From: CAG-238 sp963601575 | GTDB taxonomy: Bacteria > Bacillota > Clostridia > Peptostreptococcales > Anaerovoracaceae | Reading direction: 5' to 3' | Assembly: GCA_963601575.1 (NCBI GenBank) | Contig: CAVCFO010000014.1 | Location: forward strand, 1 to 45,640 | DNA length: 45,640 nucleotides | In this document: piece by piece, positions 16,081 through 23,320 of the stretch | How positions within the stretch are numbered: position 1 is the stretch's first letter | How the letters are laid out: each line of letters opens with the position of its first letter | Position numbers and translations under genes: made by a program | The notes under the pieces: model-generated | Told to the model about the DNA's origin: nothing | Databases searched by the model: none | Seen by the model: the letters and a program-made list of their open reading frames with translations, nothing else

Positions 16081-17828
16081 TAGTTTCTGCCGTCTTTCTC
16101 GGCATTTACGATGGCGATCGCATCTGCAATTGCCTCATCTATGCTCTTATCGCACTTGTCAGCATCGCGTCTTAGCTTGTACTCCACAAAGCCCTCGCCT
16201 GCGCGCTTTCCGACGGTGATACGAACCGGAATCCCGATAAGGTCAGCATCCTTGAATTTTACTCCCGGACGCTCGTCTCTGTCGTCCCAGAGAACCTCGA
16301 CTCCGGCCGCAGCAAGCTCGTCATAAATCTTCTTGCAAACGGCATCCTGCTCTGCGTCTCCCGGCTTTACCTCCGTGATGATAACGTGGTACGGCGCCAC
16401 GGACATAGGCCAAATTATGCCGTTTTCGTCGTGATTTTCCGGCATGTCGATAATTGCCTGGAATGTACGGGAAACTCCGATTCCGTAGCATCCCATCCAT
16501 ATCGGCTTATCCTGCTGGTTCTCGTCCTTAAAATATGCGCCCATCGGTTCGGAATATTTGGTTCCCAGCTTGAATATCTGTCCAACCTCGACACCTCTTG
16601 CATATTTTACCGGTGCGCCGCATATCGGGCATTCGTCACCTTCTTTGAGGAGTTTGATGTCGCAAACAAGGTCGCCTTCGTAGTCGCGTCCGTAGTTCAT
16701 ATTGATATAGTGGTGGTCAGTCTCGCAGGCTCCCGCGCAGAGGTTCTTTAGGCCAGGAAGCTCGCTGTCTACTACGATCTTGCAATCGTGAAGATGCATA
16801 GGCCCCGTAAATCCGCCTACGCAGCCGGTAGCCTTCGACATTTTTTCTTCGTTTGCAAATTCGATGGCATATGCCGGTATATCCAGGGCGTTTACGAGCT
16901 TGGTCATGTTAAGCTCCCTGTCGCCGCGGATAAATGCCGCAACGTATCCATTTTCCTTTCCCTCTTCGTCGTAGGTCACAAAGAGCAAAGCCTTTATGGT
17001 CTGTTTCTTATCGAGTTTAAGGTAATCCGCAACCTCGTCGATGGTCTTCGTTCCCGGCGTATATACCTTCTCGAGCGGGAGCATTTCAATATCATCCTGA
17101 GGAGCCGCATCCACGCAAGATGCCTTTTCTACGGTAGCCGCAAGGTCGCAGCAGTCGCAGTATGCGATTTCGGACTCGCCATATTCGCAAAGCGCCGTAA
17201 ATTCGTGGGTGTTCGAACCGCCGATTGCGCCGGGATCTGCCTCTACCGGGCGAAAATTCAGGCCGCAGCGCAGGAACGAGTTGGTATATGCCTCGAACAT
17301 CTTGTTATAGCTTTCATTCATGCCCGCAGGATCCTTGTCGTAGGAATAATTATCCTTCATTATGAAAACTCTCGAGCGCATCATTCCGTATCTAGGGCGC
17401 GCCTCATCTCTGAATTTGTCCGTAAACTGATAGAGCATTCTCGGTAGCTGCCTATATGATGTAATGTCATTTCTTGCAATGTCAGTATAGATTTCTTCCG
17501 CCGTAGGCCCGAGGCAATAGTCTCTGCCGCTTCTGTCCTTGAGTCTCCACATCTCAGGTCCGTATGCTCCCCATCTTCCGGATTGAACCCAAAATTCGCC
17601 CGGCTGCAGGACCTGAGAATACATCTCTTCTGCGCCCTGTGCGTCCATTTCCTCGCGGACGATTTGCTCGATTTTGCGGATGGTTCTCCATCCCATAGGC
17701 ATATAGTTATATATGCCCGCAACGGTTCTTTTGATCATTCCCGCTCTGAGCAGGAGAATATGGCTTGGTATTTCTGCTTCGTTTGGCACTTCTCTGAGCG
17801 TCCTAAAGTGCATCTGTGATAATTTCAT
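16071..17828 (-). CDS. proS: Prolyl-tRNA synthetase (bacterial type)
   Basis: This class II synthetase charges tRNA-Pro. Motif 2 (FRDEARPRYGMMRSRVFIMKDNYSYD) and motif 3 (GCYGIGVSRTFQAII) flank an editing-type insertion domain (about 230-400) that resembles YbaK and contains GFTGPMHLHDCKIVVD. The C-terminal anticodon-binding domain contains EVLWDDRDERPGVKFKDADLIGIP. Length 585 is normal for the long bacterial form. GAGGTGACGAAATG gives a clear start. Neighbours ispDF and ppiB are co-directional. Confidence 0.97.
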   Translation of the reverse strand: MKLSQMHFRTLREVPNEAEIPSHILLLRAGMIKRTVAGIYNYMPMGWRTIRKIEQIVREEMDAQGAEEMYSQVLQPGEFWVQSGRWGAYGPEMWRLKDRSGRDYCLGPTAEEIYTDIARNDITSYRQLPRMLYQFTDKFRDEARPRYGMMRSRVFIMKDNYSYDKDPAGMNESYNKMFEAYTNSFLRCGLNFRPVEADPGAIGGSNTHEFTALCEYGESEIAYCDCCDLAATVEKASCVDAAPQDDIEMLPLEKVYTPGTKTIDEVADYLKLDKKQTIKALLFVTYDEEGKENGYVAAFIRGDRELNMTKLVNALDIPAYAIEFANEEKMSKATGCVGGFTGPMHLHDCKIVVDSELPGLKNLCAGACETDHHYINMNYGRDYEGDLVCDIKLLKEGDECPICGAPVKYARGVEVGQIFKLGTKYSEPMGAYFKDENQQDKPIWMGCYGIGVSRTFQAIIDMPENHDENGIIWPMSVAPYHVIITEVKPGDAEQDAVCKKIYDELAAAGVEVLWDDRDERPGVKFKDADLIGIPVRITVGKRAGEGFVEYKLRRDADKCDKSIDEAIADAIAIVNAEKDGRNYMK

Positions 17829-17842
17829 TTCGTCACCTCATA

Positions 17843-17868
17843 TTTTAGTTTCTGTTTTTAGTTTCTGT
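17843..17868 (-). repeat. 13-bp direct repeat containing the ispDF stop
   Basis: The plus-strand unit ttttagtttctg occurs at 17843 and 17856. The copy nearer ispDF contains its stop codon (TAA, 17860-17858), so the gene tail was duplicated once into the 29-bp spacer before proS. Confidence 0.6.
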
Positions 17869-18991
17869 ATAATATGCAAACCGCCTCCGAAGCAATTCCT
17901 TCTTCGCGTCCGGCGAAGCCCAGCTTTTCGGTGGTTGTTCCCTTAATATTGATTTGGCTCTGGCTGCAGCCAAGCGTTCTTGCGATATTTTCTTGCATCT
18001 TCGGAATGAACATCGCGATCTTCGGTCTCTGAGCAATTATCGTGATGTCGGCATTCCCAAGTGAATATCCTTCTTCTCGCAAAAGGCTTGCTACTTCTAA
18101 AAGAAGCTTCAGGCTGGAGATCCCGCGGTATTTTTCGTCGGTATCCGGAAAATGTCTTCCGATATCTCCCATCCCCGCAGCGCCCAGCATCGCGTCCATT
18201 AGCGCGTGCAATGCCACATCCGCATCCGAATGCCCAAGGAGCCCCTTTTCGTGCGGTATATCGACTCCGCACAAGATGAGCTTTCTGCCTTCGACGAGTC
18301 TATGTACATCATATCCTGTCCCGATTCTCATTTCGGTCTCAAGGTCCTCTCTCGTGGTGATTTTGCGGTTCGCCGCATCGCCTCGCACCATGCTGATATT
18401 TATACCCAGGTTTTCCGCAAGCGACGCATCATCAGTGCCGCAAAATCCGCTTTTTCTCGCATTTTCTATGGCTTCTCTGAGGATGGATGCACGGAAGGCC
18501 TGCGGCGTCTGTACTGCCGCAAGACATGCCCTGTCGAGGGTGGCGCTCCCCTCGTCCGAAATCTGTCTTATCGTATCCTTTACCGGAACGACCGGCACCG
18601 TGGCGCCCGCCTTGCATGCGCTTTGGATGACAGCATTTATGACCTTATCTGTAACAAAGGGCCTTGCACCGTCATGCACCAGCACTATGCTTTCCTCATC
18701 CTGCACGCGCGAAAGAGCTGCGGCCACGGAGTCCTGTCTTTCATCGCCGCCCGGCACTATCGCGCTGATTTTCGAAAAGCCCCGGCAGATTTCTTCTGTG
18801 AGTACCATATAATCCGGATTTGCGGCAATGATTATCTCATCGACCGCCCCGTTTTTTTCGAAGGCAAGAATGGCCATTTCAAGTACCGTTCTTCCCCTTA
18901 TCTTCAGAAATTGTTTCGGCAAAGAGCTGCCGAGCCTTTTCCCTCGGCCGGCAGCTACTATGATTGCAATTACTTTATTTCCTTCTATCAT
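17858..18991 (-). CDS. ispDF: Bifunctional IspD/IspF of the MEP isoprenoid pathway
   Basis: The N-terminal 220 residues are the cytidylyltransferase IspD (nucleotide-binding VAAGRGKRLGSSLPKQF; VLVHDGARPFVT). The C-terminal 155 are MECDP synthase IspF (TGYDVHRLVEGRKLILCG with the D-x-H zinc site; GLLGHSDADVALHALMDA; GTTTEKLGFAGREEGI). They catalyse steps 3 and 5 of the MEP pathway to isoprenoid precursors. The fusion is common in several bacteria, although B. subtilis keeps separate adjacent genes. The start lacks a strong RBS, so the exact N-terminus is less certain than the call. Confidence 0.96.
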   Translation of the reverse strand: MIEGNKVIAIIVAAGRGKRLGSSLPKQFLKIRGRTVLEMAILAFEKNGAVDEIIIAANPDYMVLTEEICRGFSKISAIVPGGDERQDSVAAALSRVQDEESIVLVHDGARPFVTDKVINAVIQSACKAGATVPVVPVKDTIRQISDEGSATLDRACLAAVQTPQAFRASILREAIENARKSGFCGTDDASLAENLGINISMVRGDAANRKITTREDLETEMRIGTGYDVHRLVEGRKLILCGVDIPHEKGLLGHSDADVALHALMDAMLGAAGMGDIGRHFPDTDEKYRGISSLKLLLEVASLLREEGYSLGNADITIIAQRPKIAMFIPKMQENIARTLGCSQSQINIKGTTTEKLGFAGREEGIASEAVCILYRN

Positions 18992-18994
18992 ATT

Positions 18995-19160
18995 TTGCTC
19001 TTAACCATGCTCTTCTCAGATTCTTCTCAGATTCTTTTCCGATCCTCTTCAGATCCTTGTCAGGCCCTTACAAGTTCCCCTTCGGATCCTTTTTTGACCC
19101 TCTTCGGGTGCTTTTTAGCCTCTTTTCAGGTCCGCTTCAGATCTTTTTTAGTTCTTTTTC
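18995..19160 (-). repeat. Purine-rich degenerate repeats after yacL
   Basis: The whole yacL-ispDF spacer on the minus strand is made of imperfect copies of AAGGATCTGAAGA-like units (11-20 bp), starting with the yacL tail CTAAAGGATTGA that holds the stop codon. About eight copies are recognisable (GATCTGAAGCGG, GATCCGAAGGGG, GATCTGAAGAGG, GAATCTGAGAAG twice). No gene is seen here. Confidence 0.55.
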
Positions 19161-20301
19161 AATCCTTTAGCCTTCCGAATATCATCCGGCCTGCCGCCGT
19201 CTGAAGCACGCTGGTAACATCGATCTGCACGGTTTTGCCGATCTTGCTGCGACCATCCTCGACTACGATCATCGTGCCGTCGTCAAGATATGCCACCGCC
19301 TGGTTTCTGTCCTTGCCCTGTTTGATCAGGGTTACCGTCATGTTTTCGCCCGGAATTACCATAGGCTTCAGTGCGTTGGCAAGCTCGTTTATGTTGAGCA
19401 CAGCAACGCCCTTGATTCCGGCGACCTTGTTGAGGTTAAAGTCGTTTGTGACAACCTTGCCTTTGATTATCTGGGCAAGCTTGAGCAGTTTTACGTCGAC
19501 CTCCGGAATTTCCTTGAGAGATTTTTCGGAATCTGTATTATAAATCTCAATGCCATACTCCGTCTGGATTTTTTTCAGGATGTCAAGGCCGCGTCTTCCG
19601 CGGTTTCGCTTCAGGCCGTCGGACGAGTCAGCAATATGCTGAAGCTCGATCAGCACGAACTCCGGTATCACGATGGGGCCTTCGAGAAATCCCGTCTTCA
19701 TGATTTCCAAAATCCTGCCGTCGATGATAACGCTGGTATCCAGGATTTTTGGCACTCTGGCGCTCTTCTTGTCTTTGTCCTTGGCCGTATATCCGTAGCC
19801 GTTCTCCTCCGTGGATGCCTTTGGCTGCGGCGCGGTCTTTCGCGTAGAAAGAATGAGCATCTCCGAGAGCTTTTTGTTTCCGATAACCGCCCCGAAGAAT
19901 CCGAGCGCCAGATACATGAATATCGTAATCGTAAGATAGAGCGTCTTCTGGCTTATAACATCCTGATAGATCTGCGTGAGCAAAAAGGCGATAACAAGCC
20001 CAATCACAAGGCCCAGCGCGCCGCCCATCAGCTCGCTCGGGGAGACTCCCTGCAGGTCGTCTCCGATGTTGTCGGCTACCTTTCTGCTCTTTCTAGAAAG
20101 CGCCGGGGATATACGAAAGAATAGTATTCCAAATATAATAACGAAAAATGCCGCAAACCAAACTTCCTCTGTGGCCGAAATCGCAACAGTCTGACTTCCG
20201 ATTTCTGTCTGTGTCATAAGGAATTTGAACAGCACAAACAATTCGTATCCAACCAGCGCTCCCAAAAATGTAAAGCAAGCTCTGAATATTTTCTGTAACA
20301 T
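19159..20301 (-). CDS. yacL: Membrane PIN-TRAM domain protein (YacL family)
   Basis: Four predicted transmembrane segments lie in the first 150 residues. A linker is followed by a PIN nuclease-like domain (KILDTSVIIDGRILEI, around 200-320, with acidic residues including VVTNDFNLN). A TRAM domain at the end (about 320-380, TVTLIKQGKDRNQAVAYLDDG) is a likely RNA-binding module. The family sits between disA/radA and ispD in Firmicutes; its substrate is not established. Length 380 is normal. GGAGGAAAAAG precedes the ATG. Downstream repeats replace a normal spacer. Confidence 0.93.
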   Translation of the reverse strand: MLQKIFRACFTFLGALVGYELFVLFKFLMTQTEIGSQTVAISATEEVWFAAFFVIIFGILFFRISPALSRKSRKVADNIGDDLQGVSPSELMGGALGLVIGLVIAFLLTQIYQDVISQKTLYLTITIFMYLALGFFGAVIGNKKLSEMLILSTRKTAPQPKASTEENGYGYTAKDKDKKSARVPKILDTSVIIDGRILEIMKTGFLEGPIVIPEFVLIELQHIADSSDGLKRNRGRRGLDILKKIQTEYGIEIYNTDSEKSLKEIPEVDVKLLKLAQIIKGKVVTNDFNLNKVAGIKGVAVLNINELANALKPMVIPGENMTVTLIKQGKDRNQAVAYLDDGTMIVVEDGRSKIGKTVQIDVTSVLQTAAGRMIFGRLKD

Positions 20302-20357
20302 CTTTTTCCTCCTTTCCTCTGAATTTTATAGATATATTCCGGTTCAAAGCGTCCATA

Positions 20358-20383
20358 TTAAGCTCAATATTCTGCGAGCTTAA
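20358..20383 (-). other. Hairpin in the carD-yacL spacer
   Basis: A perfect 8-bp inverted repeat TTAAGCTC/GAGCTTAA with a 10-nt loop lies in the spacer between carD and yacL. No T-run follows, so it may be a processing or stability element. Confidence 0.35.
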
Positions 20384-20419
20384 TACCGGAATCGCTTATG
20401 CCGGTTTCCATCATGTCCG

Positions 20420-20893
20420 TTAAATCGCCTCGTCGACCGTGGCCTCGGCCTCATCCCAGCTCATGCCCATGGATAGAACAAATTCGCTGATGAGAATTCT
20501 CCTTGCGCCCGATAGCAGTTTCCTCTCGCCTGTCGAAAGCTTCCTGGTCCTGTCGTTTCTGACAAGATTTCTGACAACCTCCGCCACCTGCTCTATGTCG
20601 CCTGTCTTTAGCTTATCCATATTCTCACGGTAGCGGCGATTCCAGTTGGAATCCATCGGTGTGCTGGCTGCGGCGAGGATTTTGAGAACCTTCTGCATTT
20701 TTTCTTTGCTAGAAATCTCTCGGATCCCGACACTTTCGCCGGAATCAACGGGGATCATGATGTTTATATCGTTGCACGGTAGCTGCAAGGTATAATACTG
20801 CCTTGTCTGTCCGAGGATTCGCTTCTCCTCGATCTTTTTTATTATGCCTGCGCCCTGCATCGGATAAACAATTCTATCACCCACCGAAAACAT
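20420..20893 (-). CDS. carD: CarD/CdnL-family transcription regulator
   Basis: This 157-residue protein starts with the RNA polymerase-interacting Tudor-like domain (FSVGDRIVYPMQGAGIIKKIEEK, as in CarD and TRCF). A helical DNA-contacting domain (about 70-157) ends in SWDEAEATVDEAI. CarD family proteins bind the RNA polymerase beta subunit and stabilise open complexes, often at rRNA promoters. It has its own strong promoter and leads the carD-yacL-ispDF series. GGAGGGAG is six bases before the ATG. Confidence 0.93.
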   Translation of the reverse strand: MFSVGDRIVYPMQGAGIIKKIEEKRILGQTRQYYTLQLPCNDINIMIPVDSGESVGIREISSKEKMQKVLKILAAASTPMDSNWNRRYRENMDKLKTGDIEQVAEVVRNLVRNDRTRKLSTGERKLLSGARRILISEFVLSMGMSWDEAEATVDEAI

Positions 20894-20926
20894 GACATAC
20901 TCCCTCCATTCTATATCTATAAATAC

Positions 20927-20955
20927 AGTATAAGGTTTTCGCGGCCTTCTGTCAA
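20927..20955 (-). promoter_or_regulatory. Promoter of carD
   Basis: TTGACA (20955-20950), a 17-bp spacer and TATACT (20932-20927) on the minus strand, about 35 bp before the carD start. This is a near-consensus sigma-A promoter. Confidence 0.85.
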
Positions 20956-20980
20956 GGACTCAAAAAATTTATCATAATAT

Positions 20981-20998
20981 CACAGAGTTTTTACTGTG
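20981..20998. promoter_or_regulatory. Palindrome between the divergent carD and two-component promoters
   Basis: CACAG and CTGTG form a dyad around an 8-bp AT-rich centre, about 25 bp upstream of both the carD -35 and the response-regulator -35. It is placed like a shared operator, but no known regulator site is recognised. Confidence 0.35.
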
Positions 20999-21022
20999 TC
21001 AATATATATTTCACCTAAAATA

Positions 21023-21050
21023 TTGACTGAGAGATTTTTTATGGTAAAAT
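21023..21050 (+). promoter_or_regulatory. Promoter of the two-component system
   Basis: TTGACT and TAAAAT with a 16-bp spacer lie 34 bp before the response-regulator start. Confidence 0.65.
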
Positions 21051-21083
21051 TAACTCAAAGAATTCCCGGGAGGAGGAACAGAT

Positions 21084-21761
21084 ATGTATAAAATTTTGGT
21101 AGTTGACGACGAAGCAAAGATTCGCGAGGTTATAAAAGAATATGCCGAGTTCAGCGGCTATGAGGTAACGGAGGCTGAGGACGGGATGAGTGCCGTGGGC
21201 CTTTGCAAGCTCAATGACTATGACTTGATCGTGATGGATATAATGATGCCCAAGCTCGACGGGTTCTCCGCATGCAAGGAAATCAAGAAATTCAAGGACA
21301 TTCCGATCATAATGCTTTCGGCAAGAGGCGAAGAATATGACAAGCTCTTCGGTTTCGAGCTAGGAATAGACGACTATGTTGTCAAGCCGTTCAGCCCAAA
21401 GGAGCTCATGGCCAGGATAAATGCTGTCATCTCGAGAAGAAAATCCGCAGTGCCTGCCATGCAAGAAACGATGAAGTTTGACGGCCTGGAAATCAACATA
21501 CCGGCCAGAACCGTCACCGTTGACGGCAAGAAGGTTGACCTCACGCCGAAGGAATACGAATTGCTCTTCTACCTCGTAAAGAACAAGAACATCGCCCTCT
21601 CCAGAGATAAGCTCCTGTCCGATATATGGGGCTACGACTTCTTCGGAGACGACAGAACGATCGATACGCATATCAAAAATCTCAGGAACAACCTTGGCCC
21701 TTACAGAGATTTTATCGTTACGCTCAGAGGGGTAGGTTATAAATTTGAATACGAAGATTAA
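21084..21761 (+). CDS. OmpR/PhoB-family response regulator
   Basis: The receiver domain (1-120) has the acidic pocket DDE (8-10), phospho-acceptor D52 in DLIVMDIMMPKLDG, the switch Ser in IIMLSARG and the conserved Lys in DDYVVKPFSPKE. The C-terminal winged helix (about 130-225) has the OmpR signature DLTPKEYELLFYLVKNKN and RTIDTHIKNLRNNLG. It would bind DNA when phosphorylated by the kinase encoded immediately downstream. GGGAGGAGG gives a strong start. The target genes cannot be told from the sequence. It is the only plus-strand operon in the left half. Confidence 0.95.
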   Translation: MYKILVVDDEAKIREVIKEYAEFSGYEVTEAEDGMSAVGLCKLNDYDLIVMDIMMPKLDGFSACKEIKKFKDIPIIMLSARGEEYDKLFGFELGIDDYVVKPFSPKELMARINAVISRRKSAVPAMQETMKFDGLEINIPARTVTVDGKKVDLTPKEYELLFYLVKNKNIALSRDKLLSDIWGYDFFGDDRTIDTHIKNLRNNLGPYRDFIVTLRGVGYKFEYED

Positions 21762-23232
21762 GTTCGATGCCAAGAGCATAAAATTCAGGCTTTGGATTTA
21801 CTTTGTGGCGCTGGCTGTCGGTATCGTGCTTTTGATCTGGTTTTTGCAGATTTTCTTTCTGAATAATTATTATGAGCACATGAAAATCTCGGAAGTAAAT
21901 CAGATCGCATCGTCCATCACCCATGCCTATGAGCGCAAAGACGATGATCTGACCGAGAGGATCCAGGAGCTTTCTGTGAGCAACGACTTCTATGTGATGA
22001 TGGAGTCGGGCGGCCAGCTTCTGCTATTTGTTCCTGAGTCCGACAGCATTTTGCCCGTATATAAGTACAAGGATCAGATTCCGCAGCTCAAAGAAAAGCT
22101 CGCAAATTCCAAGTCAAACAGCGGCTGCGTTTCGTATAAGATAAACTCGGGGCTAGAAAATTATAGCACTCTTGCATACGCGCGCTATCTGCGCAAGGCT
22201 GCAGGCAATGAGGTTTATCTATATATTTTCTCGCCGCTATATCCGGTAAGCTCCACCGTAGACATACTTAAGGATCAGCTCTTCTATGTAACTCTGATAG
22301 CTCTCATCGGAGCGTTTCTGAGTGCGCTTTACTTTGCAAACAGAGTTTCGAGGCCGATAAAGAGCATCACCACCACCGCAAAGGAAATGGGGCATGGCAA
22401 TTATGATGTTGCATTCCGCGGCAATTCCTATTCTGAGATCAACCGCCTGGCGGAGACACTCAACAACGCGGCATACGAGCTTGGGAATGCCGACGCGCGC
22501 CAAAAGGATCTCATCGCAAATGTTTCGCACGACCTCAAGACGCCGCTTACGATGATTCGCTCATATGCGGAGATGATTCGCGATTTGTCCGGTGATAACC
22601 CGGAGAAGCGAAATGCACATCTTCAGGTCATAATAGACGAAAGTGAGCGAATGGGAAGGCTCGTCAGTGATATGGCAACCATCTCTGCGATGCAAACAAA
22701 AAAAATCGTGCTTCACAAGGAGGTCTTCGACCTGTCAGAGATGGCAGCCTCGCTCCTTGCATCCTATGATATCTATCAGGAGCGCGATGGTTACGATTTT
22801 GTCTTCAATGCGCCGAAGGAATGCATGGTATTTGCTGACCCGGACAAGATTTCGCAGGTTATCGCAAATCTCACAAGCAATGCGGTCAAATATTGCGGGG
22901 AGGACAAGTATATCGCCCTTGCGATACGAAAGGTCGGCCGCAAATACAGGCTGGAGGTTTCCGACCATGGACCCGGAATCAAGGAAGAGGAGCTTTCGCA
23001 TGTTTGGGAGCGTTACTATAAGACCAGTACAAACTATGTCCGCGAGACCAGCGGCACAGGACTTGGACTTTCTATAGTAAAGGAAATCCTTCTCCTTCAC
23101 AATGCCGACTATGGCGTAGATAGCAAGGTCGGAAAAGGAAGTACGTTCTGGTTTGAACTTGATATCGCAAAGAAAGAAAAGGCAAAGGACCGCTACGAAA
23201 AGCCAGATAGGTTCGAAGGACCTGAGGAATAG
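21745..23232 (+). CDS. Membrane sensor histidine kinase
   Basis: Two transmembrane segments (about 17-38 and 178-198) enclose a 140-residue extracytoplasmic sensor domain. They are followed by HAMP (200-250), a HisKA dimerisation domain with H262 in NVSHDLKTPLT, and HATPase (N box NLTSNAVKYCG, G1 DHGPGI, G2 GTGLGLSIV). It partners the response regulator, overlapping it by 17 bp. The start is TTG at 21745, preceded by GGGGTAGG. The signal sensed is unknown. The last codons run into a 23-bp tandem repeat shared with the converging radA tail. Confidence 0.94.
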   Translation: MNTKIKFDAKSIKFRLWIYFVALAVGIVLLIWFLQIFFLNNYYEHMKISEVNQIASSITHAYERKDDDLTERIQELSVSNDFYVMMESGGQLLLFVPESDSILPVYKYKDQIPQLKEKLANSKSNSGCVSYKINSGLENYSTLAYARYLRKAAGNEVYLYIFSPLYPVSSTVDILKDQLFYVTLIALIGAFLSALYFANRVSRPIKSITTTAKEMGHGNYDVAFRGNSYSEINRLAETLNNAAYELGNADARQKDLIANVSHDLKTPLTMIRSYAEMIRDLSGDNPEKRNAHLQVIIDESERMGRLVSDMATISAMQTKKIVLHKEVFDLSEMAASLLASYDIYQERDGYDFVFNAPKECMVFADPDKISQVIANLTSNAVKYCGEDKYIALAIRKVGRKYRLEVSDHGPGIKEEELSHVWERYYKTSTNYVRETSGTGLGLSIVKEILLLHNADYGVDSKVGKGSTFWFELDIAKKEKAKDRYEKPDRFEGPEE

Positions 23233-23320
23233 AGCCTCAGGCCTTCGCGGAGTAGCATCTCATGCTTTCGCGGAATAGAGCCTCAGGCCTTCGCGAAGTA
23301 GCCGCCTCATGCTTTCGCGG
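23226..23320. repeat. 23-bp tandem repeat, four copies, between converging HK and radA ends
   Basis: Four 23-24-bp units alternate between two subtypes (gaatagagcctcaggcc-ttcgcg and gagtagcatctcatgc-tttcgcg). Read on the minus strand each copy is a version of the radA tail GCGAAAGCATGA or GCGAAGGCCTGA, stop codon included. Read on the plus strand each begins with GGAATAG or GGAGTAG, like the kinase stop. The array therefore supplies both genes with their stops and fills the whole spacer. Confidence 0.8.

Noticed and set aside
18206..19204. 332-codon plus-strand frame
   Set aside because: Antisense to ispDF and the yacL-ispDF repeats; a shadow of codon bias.
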